A stretch of DNA of 64,000 bases from assembly GCA_010015745.1 (NCBI GenBank), contig ML978247.1, positions 62,001-126,000 on the forward strand, read 5' to 3'. Shown in pieces: positions 51,712 to 61,708 of the stretch. The stretch comes from Setomelanomma holmii (taxonomy: Eukaryota > Ascomycota > Dothideomycetes > Pleosporales > Phaeosphaeriaceae). Numbering within the stretch: the first letter of the stretch is position 1; every line of letters starts with the position of its first letter. The notes below the pieces were generated by a model. The model was given only the letters and a program-made list of their open reading frames with translations, did not search any database and had not been told where the DNA came from. The translations under genes and the position numbers were made by a program.

Positions 51712-54413
51712 TTATTCCTGCCAACTCCTCCACCCACCCTCCCTCCAAAGCCCACTCTTCCCTCCCTCTTTCAACACAACCCTAACATCCTGCACTCTTT
51801 GAAATTTATCCACCGCCTTACACATGTCCACCACACTTAGCGCTGCGCCCATGACGCTCGTTAGCGCCTCCATCTCCACGCCTGTCGGACCCGTGCAGGC
51901 GACTTTTGCTTCGATCATGACGCCGCCGTGACCTAGGTCATTCTTATCCTTGTTGCTGGTGTTTGAGAAATCTGGGCTGAAGACGCGCAGTTCGACGCCG
52001 ACGTGTGTCAGGGCGATGGGGTGGCAGAGGGGGATCAGGTCCGGGCATTTCTTTGCTGCCATTATGCCGGCGATGCGGGAGACGCCGAGGACATCGCCTT
52101 TCTTGAGAGAGTTGCTCTTGATGAGGGTGAGGGGTGTGGGATTGCTGAAGTATACTGTGCCGACTGCAATGGCGGTGCGGACGGTGTGCGGTTTCGCGGA
52201 GACGCTGACCATGTGTGCGGATCCAGACGGGGTGAGATGGGGAAGCGATGGCTGGGTTGGAGATGACGGGGTCGAGGCGTTCGCTGATGAGGGCTGTTCC
52301 ACCTTCGGTGCCAATGTGGGATCAAGTGGTGGACGTGAGGAGGTAGAGTAGAGACGCCGGGTGAGTGAGGCGAATGACGTGGGTGCTGCTGTCCGGGCCG
52401 ACGGACTGGGAATTGTATTGTTTTTGGTCCATAACTCTTGTCGCTCCATCATCTCCTCTCCCTTTTCGTGACCCTCCGCCTGTAAGAAACCCATGCCACC
52501 AGCATGAAGCTCATTCCAGTCCAGCACATCTTCTGCGTCGACTTTCATAACGCCACGTTTCTGAAAGATTTCGGCCCACTTCTCAGCCATTCTTTTGGCA
52601 GCGTCGTTACTCAGATCGTGATCGCGGACCATGTGATCCAGAACGGCTTTTGTTTGCGGGTCAACGCCACCATTGACCGGTTCAGCAACATCATCAAATC
52701 TGCACTTCCATCTTGTAATGAGAATCTTGAGCCAAGTCTGCAGGGTTTTGCGATTGTCGCTTTGCCAGACCTCGTAGGGCAGCGTGTCGATCCGTGGATA
52801 CGATAACTTCAGACGGTCCTGCATCTCCAAGATGTTCGATTGCAGAAGTGGCGTGTCGGCATTTAGATTGACGGTGAGATCAGCATCTACCTCTATTTCG
52901 CCAGATGAGGGAACACCAAGGCGCAGATCGTCGCTAGGTCGATGTAATGCAGTACGCCGCGCAGTCTCAGCACTTACGTGATGCGGTGAACCGTGGCTCT
53001 CGTTCCCCGCAAGTCGACCTGGTAGAGATGATGTCTCCTCAATTGATGTGGGAGATGTATCAAGCGCTTGTCGGTCGACTGACTGCCCAGCTTGTTCTTC
53101 TAGAAAGGGGACAAGAGTTGATGAACGTGCAACTCCTGGGAGCTCCTGCTTGCTAGCAAGCGATCCTGCCGTCTTCTCAACAGCCACATCCAGGATGTCG
53201 TCCAGCTGGAAGGATTGTTCTTTCATCTTTGACGGCTGTGCCTTCTGCTCTCTCGTCCGTCCACGAGGAACTCGAGCAGTGTCCTCTGTCCTGAGTTGCT
53301 GAAGCAAGTCCTGCTTTCTCTGCAACAATTCTGCTTTTCGTTTTTTCGCATCCTCCATTTTGTCTTGCTGCTCGAGACTCGTAGCTTTCGTGGCTTTCGG
53401 CTCTTGCTTGTACTCTGCAAGTGTGGCCCGCAATTCCTCAATCTCTTTTTGCTGCTTGGCATGCAACTCGTCTCTCTTTGCCTTTTCGTCCGCTTTATTT
53501 GCCCTTGCCTCATCTCGCCTTGCCTTTTCTTCCTCATCTCTATTACGCTTTGGCTCTGTCCGTTCCTTTCGTGCTGTGGTAGAGCCCGCGGTGGTACCAG
53601 CCGCCGCTCTTCTCTCAGATGTGTCTAGGCGCTCCTGCTTCTGCTTAGTGCCGGCACGGCTCAAAGCTTCCAACATTAGGATGTTCTGATCCACTTTCCG
53701 AACGATTTTGTTGGTGGATTTGACAGATGACCGTCGTACATGGCCTTTCTCTACATCACCTTGGAGCGTCTGACCACCATGATTTGAGGCTTGCAAGTCA
53801 GGCTCAGGTCGATCCGATGAGGCTTGAGCAATACTTGCGTCAGGTTTGACACCCCAAGCTTCACGCATCAGCTGCTTATGACTTGGCATGGCTTCACTTA
53901 GGGCTGGATAACGCTTGTCTTTGATCTTCCCCTGTTTCAGCATCTTTCGTGCCTTTGCAGCCGCATGTGTAAACATGTCCTCCCCTCTCACTTGGCTGCC
54001 AGCAGCAATCTGCCAGTACGAGTCATATTCGGGCCCAGTCATCTCATACTTTTGCCGGACCGCCTCGAAAAGCGGTGGAAGTGGAGACACTCTGACGCCC
54101 TGCTCTGCGACTGCCCGAAGGACCGACCGGTACTCTTCTTGGTAGGCAAGATCTCTGGAATGGTAAGTTTTCTTCGATTCTGCTGTTTGACGTAACGCCG
54201 AACTCGTAAGAGACGTTTCTTGGAAGCTTCCTCGGCATGTGGAGAAAGCTCGAGCTTGGGGAGCGTTCAATTGGGACGTCGCATTTAGCCAGAGATGTGA
54301 CAAGCCGGGCAGGTGAGGCAATGTCGGTGGAACCGGTGACGCTCTTGGTCCTTGCTTTTGATGGAATGTTGGAGTTTGCTGTGAGCAAGGGTGTCGGCAT
54401 GAGTGTGGCGTGT
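51712..54413 (-). CDS. MoaC domain with a 640-residue N-terminal linker (3' part of cnxABC-type locus)
   Basis: The C-terminal 190 residues are MoaC, which with MoaA converts GTP to cyclic pyranopterin monophosphate. Landmarks are SNSLKKGDVLGVSRIAGIMA (Lys), DLIPLCHPIAL (His), GPTGVEMEALTSVMGAALSV (two Glu) and VDMCKAVDK (Asp, Lys). The start block reads HMVSVSAKPHTVRTA, with Ser where bacterial MoaC has MVDVS. The 640 residues upstream are unusual: a possible targeting-like stretch (ARAFSTCRGSFQETSLTSSA), a helical region, a long Lys/Glu/Arg coiled coil (residues about 260-350), and an ordered part (QSDNRKTLQTWLKILITRWK). The frame has no ATG near its 5' end: it is open back to a TAA at about 54424 and first meets Met only inside the domain. 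It must therefore be spliced from an upstream exon, and the acceptor at 54414 joins it in frame to MoaA. Confidence 0.8.
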
Positions 54414-54639
54414 CTGATTAGAGTCAGTGGTGTACATCACAAAAGCATAGCCAGATATTTGCTGAGGTAGAATTTGGGTATACGATTGCTGTATACAGCC
54501 GGAGTTTTGTACGAGAAGTGACTGTGCAGACTCACAGCGCGAGAAAATGCTCAGAACGCCACCTATGCAACAACCATCGTGGTATCGTGGCAACCAGACA
54601 TGACCAGTCGTGTAAAAGAGAGAAGCCGTTATCACCCAC
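54414..54639 (-). other. Putative alternative intron joining MoaA to MoaC
   Basis: A G|GTGGGT donor at 54639 lies inside the last codons of MoaA and an AATCAG acceptor ends at 54414. Splicing joins ATT G to AC ACG and opens a continuous 1346-codon frame MoaA-linker-MoaC. Without splicing, MoaA ends at TGA 54634-54632, directly after Gly-Gly. Confidence 0.55.
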
Positions 54640-56026
54640 CAATTAAAATCATCGGTCTGTTTGTCATGTTCTCGAGATCACCCATATCGGCGTGCTTCTC
54701 AGCCTTTCGTTTCACAGCTGCGCCGATGACGTCGAGTAGCTCGCGCTCTCGCTCACCCCAGCCAAGAATAGTCTCATTGCTCAAACGTCCTTCGTGTCGA
54801 TCCATCTCAATCTGCTTTATGCGCTCGAATGCTTCCTGATCGATGGGTTCGCCGTTGTTGCCTTGGCGCAGAACGTCGCGCAGGGACACTTCTGCATTGC
54901 CGTGCAGGCAGACTTTCAGATTGCCGTCGCTGGTGATACGTAATCGATTGCACGATCCACAAAAGTCATTCGTCATGCTTGTGATGAAGCCAACCTTGCC
55001 AACAAAACCAGGCACTTCGAATGTCTTGCTCGTGTCGTTCTTGTGTCCCGGTACTCGTCTTAAATCGGGGTACTTTGTCCGTATGACATCGAGCATCTCC
55101 TGGAAGCTGATCATCTTGCCCTGGCTCCACTTGTTCCCGCCGAATGGCATGTACTCGATGAAGCGCACTTCGATATTCTTCTCGCGTCCCATTTCAACAA
55201 AAGGTATGATCTCGCGTTCGTTCAGCCCGCGCATAACCACGCAATTGACTTTCAGCTTGACGTTCGCACCCAACTTATTCATCTCCAGGATGCGATTGAT
55301 CGACCTCATGACAGCCTCAAAGCCATTCCGTCGCGTCATGATCTGGAACTGGAACGGGTCCAAGGTGTCCAGACTAAGGTTCACACCTGTCAGACCCGCC
55401 TCCACCATAGCATCCAACTTTCTGTGTAATGCGATGCCGTTGGTGGTAAGCGCGAGTTCGCGTAAGCCGTTCGAGCGAAGACTTCCGATTTGCTGCATCA
55501 AGGGCACGATGTCACGGCGCACGGTAGGCTCGCCGCCTGTGAGGCGAATCTTGGTGACGCCTTGCGATACGAAAAGTGATGATAGGTAGAATATCTCGGG
55601 TGTTGTGAGCATGTGCGCAGCCGGCGAAAGTGGGATGCCCTCTGGTCAAAGTCAGCACCGCTGTGTAGTCGCAGGAAACCAGAGCGTACCTTCGGGCATA
55701 CAGTAGAGACATCGTAGGTTGCACCGCTCTGTGATGCTGATCCGTAGATAGTCATGCTGGCGATTGAACGTATCGGTCAAGAAGTCTGAGAAAGGTTTCG
55801 CAGCTTTCACGGCTGCGATTCGCTGCTCGAGTGCACTCCTTCTGGGCGGAACCTGAACTGGCGGCACTCCCCCTGGAAACTCGACGCTTGGTTCTTGTAT
55901 CGCCACATGTGTCGCTATGCTCCTCGTCCGTATCGCGCGTATCGACGGCCGGGGTTGATGTTCGCCACGAGCTGTCGCCGATCGCAGTGCGGTCGGCGCC
56001 GCCCGTATCTTAACCATGGGCGCCAT
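54632..56026 (-). CDS. MoaA, GTP 3',8-cyclase (molybdenum cofactor step 1)
   Basis: This is a radical-SAM enzyme that rearranges GTP for molybdopterin synthesis, in mitochondria in eukaryotes. Exons 56026-55690 and 55641-54632 (48-nt intron, GTACGC...GACCAG) give 448 residues. The N-terminus is Arg-rich without acids (APTALRSATARG), a mitochondrial presequence. The radical-SAM cluster is TERCNLRCLYCMPEEG (CX3CX2C), with LTGGEPTVRRDI for SAM binding. The second 4Fe-4S site that holds GTP is NDFCGSCNRLRITSDGNLKV and C (CX2CX13C). The unspliced end is NRPMILIGG, the double glycine known to be essential for MoaA/MOCS1A activity. Fungal cnxABC genes encode MoaA and MoaC together, and MoaC lies immediately downstream on the same strand. 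Confidence 0.95.
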
Positions 56027-56496
56027 CAAGGAGATATGAAGGTGGGAGATCCTCGTCCAGCATCTGGGATGGCGGGCATCAGACCTATATAGACAGTGAA
56101 GTCGTGGGTGCAGGATGACTGGGCGTAGACACAGCCAGACGCGACTATCCGAGGCCGCTTAGCATGGTTAGTCAGAGTCAGGAAAGAAAGCTAAAGTGGG
56201 GTCAACGCTGCAAGCCGTGGAGTAAATGCCCGCAGTCATCTTCGCGATAGGTTCAGATAAGCAAGGATACCATTTGAGAATGCTAGAATGCCTCTTCCGG
56301 CAACCCCGGTGCGTCATAGTCTGTAGTGCACCAGAACGCCTGTTGCAATTGCCGTCGGGAATCTTGCTGGCGCGCCTTCTTCATGTGCAAAGTACTCTCG
56401 GAACTTTATTCCGACCTTCGGAATATATTCCGACTACTCAGCTTGTCTACGCCCTACAATGCATTTGTGCTTCCATCTCCAATTTCTAGGCTGGCT
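56027..56496. promoter_or_regulatory. MoaA upstream region
   Basis: A 470-base stretch between the MoaA start and the stop of the next minus-strand gene. No gene was recognised. Confidence 0.5.
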
Positions 56497-57498
56497 TCAA
56501 ACATCGTAGGTATGTCTCACCTCTCGCGCCAACTTCCATCTCGCTCTGTACGCACGATCATACTCTCTCTTCCTCGCTTTCTTCTCCAGACCCAGAAGCA
56601 CCTGACTGAACTTACGCCGACCATCATATGTCCGAAACGAAAGATGTACAGTGTAGCGTCTCCTTGGAGCTGAGCGCCACCTCGTCTTTGCTGGTGCGCC
56701 AGTTGCTGTTTGTTCGACAAGGTGAGTCGGCAGGAAGATATTCCAACTTGTCTGGAGTGATGGCGGGCTGTCAGCATAGTATATGGACTGTGCTGGTGGT
56801 TCACGATCCGGAAGATGAGGGTCGTCTACAAAGGACCCTATCGCAGGCGTGAGCACCGTTGTGGTACTCATCGCAGAATGTGCTACGCTGGTCGTGCTCC
56901 TGTCACTGCCTCGTCTGCTTTGGTAATCGCGCCATGTACCATCCAAAATCCGTGGATCGATCTCTGGACTTATCGGCTCAATGCTACGAGCAGATGTGTT
57001 CAGCTCATGTTCCGTCCATGTCAGAGTCGAGGTGCCAGCTTGCAGCAAGTGCGGATGCCATCTTTGGCAAGTCGTACATGTCCGTCGCAGACACGGCGTC
57101 TCGTATGTAATCTCGTTCTGCAAAGCGCCTTTGGTTGCTCGTTTTGGTCCTCCATGATGGAAAGACCATAATCTGACCTTGCAACTGGCAGGTTGTGTTG
57201 GACGAGGATCCTGCTGTCTAAATACTCCATCATGTGTAGAAGACTGCTGCTGAGGTTCAACATGTCGTGCGGGCAGTCGTAACTTCAGCCTGAGCGTGGG
57301 CGCATGGACACGCCCTTCGCGCGTGTTGATCGACGATATTGATCTTGGCCGGCAAGCATTCCAGATATCTTTTGGTATCCTGATCTTCAGGTTGTGTGAG
57401 TGCGACCTTCGCCGTGGCCACGACGTGCGATGGCTCATGGTAGCCATATTGACTAACGCTTGTGTTTTGCTAGCACGAGCTAGCTGCTCTCGCGCCAT
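56497..57498 (-). CDS. Hypothetical basic protein
   Basis: A single frame from ATG 57498 (MAREQLARASKTQALVNMAT) encodes 333 residues. It is Arg/Ser/Thr/His-rich overall. A short Cys motif (TPCLRRTCTTCQRWHPH) could bind a metal. The C-terminus is the most ordered part (RRRYTVHLSFRTYDGRRKFS followed by a long basic helix). I recognise no family. Antisense ORFs overlap it but have less plausible composition. It could be a lineage-specific nuclear protein; an unrecognised intron is possible. Confidence 0.5.
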   Translation of the reverse strand: MAREQLARASKTQALVNMATMSHRTSWPRRRSHSHNLKIRIPKDIWNACRPRSISSINTREGRVHAPTLRLKLRLPARHVEPQQQSSTHDGVFRQQDPRPTQPASCKVRLWSFHHGGPKRATKGALQNEITYETPCLRRTCTTCQRWHPHLLQAGTSTLTWTEHELNTSARSIEPISPEIDPRILDGTWRDYQSRRGSDRSTTSVAHSAMSTTTVLTPAIGSFVDDPHLPDREPPAQSIYYADSPPSLQTSWNIFLPTHLVEQTATGAPAKTRWRSAPRRRYTVHLSFRTYDGRRKFSQVLLGLEKKARKREYDRAYRARWKLAREVRHTYDV

Positions 57499-57764
57499 GT
57501 TGAGGAGTCACAGTTGTGACGATCCGCCCTTTGACGTATTATTTGTTGGCTGTTCGCTGGCTTGCGAGACAATGGTCAGCTTGCGAAGAACAGCAAACCA
57601 GGAAGAAAGTGTCCTTTAGTATGTCGATTTTGTCTAATCTTGCATGTCTCAGTGCAGAGCGTTGCTTGTCTCCGATCGAGGTGAAACATTCGGTGGAAGC
57701 GTGCGTCATATACTGCAAACATGGGCTCGCAGAGCAAAGGACCTTACATGTTACTTCAATTACT

Positions 57765-59295
57765 TCAGCACTGCTCCCACAGTCCGCCCTGTTTGGAGAA
57801 GCTCTGACTCTTCATAAACGCGCTTAGTTTGCAGCGACCATGCTTGTCGCCGCCGCAATATTCCAGAGGCTGGACGCGATCGTTCACGATGATACGCACG
57901 AATTCCTCCTTCTCGTGCTTGCACTTCAGCTTTTCTACGTATAGCCTGGACGCAAAAGGCACAGTCCAAGCTGCAGAAAACCCGTATGCTGATTCAGGAC
58001 TCTCGATCGTCGTATTAGAAAGCGGCTTTGTTCTGTTGTACAGCCCCAGAGCAGCGAGGACACCACTAATGTCGTTATCGTGGCTGAAGTCTGCGTACAC
58101 CTTGCGATTCAGAGGGAACGTCCTTGGATCAGAGTTGAGGGTGCTGTTTGAGTTTGTATGATCTTCGACGGGCTTTCTGGTGAGACGTGCTAGGAGTTCG
58201 TTCACGTAGCCCGCACCTTGCGTTGGGCCAAGAGGGTTACCCGCACCATAGCCATAGTATTTGCCAAGGGTTTGGAAGTAGTCGTAGGCATGCCACTCCT
58301 TCTCAGTGAAGAGATGGCAGAAGTCGGACATTCTTGCAGTAGTGTGGGCTAGGGTGTCGAATGGGCACATATCCATCAAATAGATAATGGCCGACATGCT
58401 CAAATCAGTACCCAGCTCTGCATTGACCCGCTCTTGAATCGGTGGCACAAACTGCGCAGCCCATGTCTGCTGCGCTCTGTATCCAGGGCCACCTGAGAAA
58501 CCGGGGCAGTTGTCGTGCGACAGCGTGTTGTTCCACTTTGGGCCTTCTGGAATGACCAAGTCAATCTCTCGCGGCAGCTCATTGACCGACTGAGCTATAC
58601 CGAGTAGCCACTTCTTCGCCGACTCGACGACCCGATGTTGCCCGCCCGCGCGGACGAACGGAGTGTTCTTCTTGATAAGCTTGTGGTAGCGGCGGTAGAA
58701 ATGTGCGCCCGAATTGACCATTTCCTGCCTTCCGGCATTTGTCAATTCATCTGCACCCAGAGTATACTTGTAGTCTTTGAGGAACTTGAATTCATCTGGA
58801 TATGAGGTGCTTGTGTTTTGTATGTCGGCAATCAATAGAGCGTATGCGACCGACTTCCCAAGCGTTGGGTCACGACCGCCATGGCGCGAGAGGACGTTCG
58901 CGAATGTGACTTTGCAGCCCCTGGGAGGTTCGACCTTGATATCAGAAGGGACGGGGTACCATAGCGAGTATTGACCCCAGTAGTGTGACGTCTTCGGGCT
59001 GCAACGGTAGCCGTCGTCGATGGTGTCGCAGGGCTTATTTGATGGCGCAAGTAACGAGCTACTTGTTCTACTGTTAGTGACTGGAATACCGGCTAGCATC
59101 ATCATCATACCTGCTCAGCCCATATAATGCGAGGACGGCACCCACGCAGAATAGCGCAAGGCCTACAATGCTCCATCTTGACCAGCGTGCTTTCCTCGAC
59201 TTGACTGGCGAATGTGGTTCCTTTTCGCTGAGTGGGAGGGGGGTGTAATCTTGCGAACGCGCTCCTCGAACTCTGTTCCAGACCCGTGTAATCAT
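57765..59295 (-). CDS. Membrane-anchored histidine acid phosphatase (phytase family)
   Basis: Exons 59295-59111 and 59070-57765 flank a very short 40-nt intron (GTATGATGATGATG...CTAACAG); splicing gives 496 residues and restores YGLSSRTSSS. The N-terminus is cytosolic and basic, then comes one signal-anchor helix (WSIVGLALFCVGAVLALYGL, about 42-61), so the catalytic domain is extracytosolic. The phosphohistidine motif is SRHGGRDP (RHGxRxP, His about 125), and the proton-donor HD motif is FSHDNDISG. Seven or eight Cys are placed as in fungal phytases (CDTIDDGYRC, NCPGFSGG, MCPFDTLAH, FCHLF, EYCGGDKHGRC). Several N-x-S/T sites occur. It releases phosphate from phytate or other esters; the substrate range cannot be told here. 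Confidence 0.93.
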
Positions 59296-59995
59296 GGTGG
59301 CGGACAGGTCCTCGTGGAGTTGCTCTCGTGGTAATGTGGAAAGACCCGTGGACGGTTTCAGGCTGTGACGTAAGTCTCCATACCGAAATTCGATCTGCTG
59401 AAAACTAGAACTGATTATCCTCCAAATCTGATCAACCGTTTGTCGAAATAGAAATTTTGGTCGCCGTGGACCTGTTCAGCGAATTCAGAAAATGGTCGGC
59501 CATTATGGTGTCGTTGAGGACCAAGGCGCGCTGTGCCCGACCGGTTCCCCGACCTGCGCCAAGCCTGGCCTGAACCTCAATCTTGCACTGCACATACCAT
59601 ACCGAACCCGACCATGCTGATTCCTAGTGCACATGGCATGTTCGAAACTACCTTCGAGTAGAGCAATACCACTTTGAACCATCAAGAAAACTCCTCCATT
59701 GTATAGAGCAATGTGTGAGGCTGCTAGCGGAGATAAGAGCCTCATGGACTGCCTTCATCAGTGATAGAACGAAGAGAATCCGATAACAAGCAAGGTCGTC
59801 AGGTAAGGCCCACTCTAGTATTGTCTCTGCTTTGAGAAAGAGATTGTCACGAGATTATGTGCCCTCTCATTTGTGATCAATGACACGTATAAGTCACGTA
59901 GAGCTGAGAAGTAGCCAGAGTGTTCTCTCTCTTGGTGCAGGCATCGCCGTTCACTACAACAAATTATTCTACAGGCACATCTCAGGATCCTTACT
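59296..59995. promoter_or_regulatory. Divergent region between phosphatase and RNase H genes
   Basis: A 700-base stretch that must carry both promoters. Short ORFs only, none recognised. Confidence 0.5.
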
Positions 59996-60973
59996 ATGGC
60001 ACGCATACGTAGTACCGAAGAAGAAGCAGCGCGCGTTGCAAAACGTGAGGCTCGACGCGAAGCCAACCAAATCAAACGTGCTGCCCGGAAAGCCTTTGAA
60101 AGCACAGATCCGGCATCCATACAAGCTCGCCTCAAAGCAAGACAATTCCGCGACGACGTCAATCTGCGACTGAATGCTATTCGCGAGCAAATTCTCGGGC
60201 GTCACCCGCTCTTCGAGGGAGATCTCTTGATATCAGAGTCGGGCATAGCACGGCTTTCCGACTTGGATATGCTTGCTAGCATGGGTGGAGGTGCGCTTGG
60301 CGGAGTTCACGATGGTAGCACATTGGTGTATTGGACCGACGGCAATGTCCTGAACCTGGATCCTTCCAAAGCTGGCTCGATGGTTTATCTAGGCGCTGGC
60401 GTGGTGTCACTAAAGCAAATTTCACCGTCAGGAAAGCTCAAGTATAAGAGTCAAGAATATATCGCTGGTCGAAACACAGGAAGCATTGGCGACGCAGAAT
60501 TGTACGCCATCACTTCAGCTATCGGCCTCGCTATTCAAGTAGCCAAGAAGGCCGATAGCCAAACACAACGCGTCCGAATACTGACGGACCGATGTGGCAT
60601 TCTTCAAGGCATTCCTACAGGTCACTCACCCCTTGGCCCTTTTACATCGCCTCGCCTCGCTCTTCAAGATCTATACGAAGGCGCCGCATGGTTGACCGCG
60701 CAAGGTATCAAATTGGAATTGGCATGGGTCAAGGGGCATGACAAGTCTAAAGGAAACAAGCTGGCTGACAAAGCCGCACGTCGAGCGTCACAGACACAAG
60801 CAAAGCTGAGCCTTGCACAAGCTTCTGACGCTGGGGAAGAACCGGGGATCAAGGTCGAAGCGCCGGCAATGTTTGTGGAAAAGGGTGCAGCTTGGAAGGA
60901 CGAATGGCTGTGGAGGGCGAACAAGAACTTTCTAGTAAGATCTGGTAAGGCAATCGATGGTGTTGGAGGCTAA
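59996..60973 (+). CDS. Stand-alone RNase H-domain protein
   Basis: One exon, ATG at 59996, 325 residues. The N-terminal 60 residues are Arg/Lys/Ala-rich and helical (EEEAARVAKREARREANQIK). The RNase H fold starts near residue 110, with the four catalytic acids in order: LVYWTDGNVLN (Asp), SIGDAELYAITSAIG (Glu), RILTDRCGILQGI (Asp) and AWVKGHDKSKGNKLADKAA (Asp). The last 30 residues carry KDEWLWRANKNF, also found in the interrupted paralogue at 38152-39093 but not part of the RNase H core. No reverse transcriptase or integrase is nearby, so this is not an intact retroelement; it may be a domesticated element-derived nuclease or a fungal RNase H family. It should cleave RNA in RNA:DNA hybrids if active. 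Confidence 0.82.
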   Translation: MARIRSTEEEAARVAKREARREANQIKRAARKAFESTDPASIQARLKARQFRDDVNLRLNAIREQILGRHPLFEGDLLISESGIARLSDLDMLASMGGGALGGVHDGSTLVYWTDGNVLNLDPSKAGSMVYLGAGVVSLKQISPSGKLKYKSQEYIAGRNTGSIGDAELYAITSAIGLAIQVAKKADSQTQRVRILTDRCGILQGIPTGHSPLGPFTSPRLALQDLYEGAAWLTAQGIKLELAWVKGHDKSKGNKLADKAARRASQTQAKLSLAQASDAGEEPGIKVEAPAMFVEKGAAWKDEWLWRANKNFLVRSGKAIDGVGG

Positions 60974-61708
60974 GTGGTGTCGCAAAAGACGAGGGATCAA
61001 GGTCGGCAGAACGTTAGGATGTGTCGCGGTGGGTAAACAGTGCGCATGCAGGAAGAATTGAAGGATTGAACTGAGGTTCTATTGTATGTGGCTACGAATA
61101 GTATATGTAGTGCTGGTGAGGCAGAGCAGCGGTGAGGTGTACTACGTAGTACAGAAGTGGAGACGTGAAACTGTGATACGTCGTACAACAGGAGAGACTC
61201 CAAACCGTGACAGGATGGCATCGCAGCTCTCATCAAGTAGTAGAGGAGGCGGATTGTGATGGAGAGGGTTAAGATCCAGAAAGTTCCGCAATATGAAGGT
61301 CAACTAGCATCATGATCGCTCTGATATAGCTACACCAGTCTAGTGCGACGCGAGAAGACTGACTCGAGCTAATGCTTGGCTATGTGCGCGGGCCGCAGAG
61401 GTCACTTTCCAGCCCCCAAATCTCACCTTTCGCCACTTGTTCGATCAGAGGATGGGGCTCCGCATGTGGCTACGGAAGGGCAAAATCACAATTGACATAA
61501 CTTCCGGCTTATCTACTTCTTGCACAAGCTGCCAGGATTCCGATCCTGGCGATGATTACTCAGCGTGGATCTTACAACTCAAAGGGTACTTGAAGTACAC
61601 CTGCGACAGTAACATACCGGGACTGCCGTTGATCTATCATTTCTGGTAGTTCCTCTGTGTAAGTAGACTCCTGCAAGTCAGTACAAGCATGGCGCTAACC
61701 CATCATAG
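60974..61708. other. Intergenic, possible upstream exon only
   Basis: A plus-strand frame at 61437-61649 (CTSCQDSDPGDDYSAWILQL) is weakly plausible and is followed by an AG just before the HET start, but I cannot show that it belongs to that gene. Nothing else was recognised. Confidence 0.4.

Noticed and set aside
54285..54635. Separate small gene between MoaA and MoaC
   Set aside because: The frame begins inside the putative alternative intron and shows no motif; the intron explanation accounts for it better.
59996..60973. Reading the RNase H gene as part of a LINE or LTR retroelement
   Set aside because: No reverse transcriptase, integrase, gag, terminal repeats or poly(A) tail were seen on either side.
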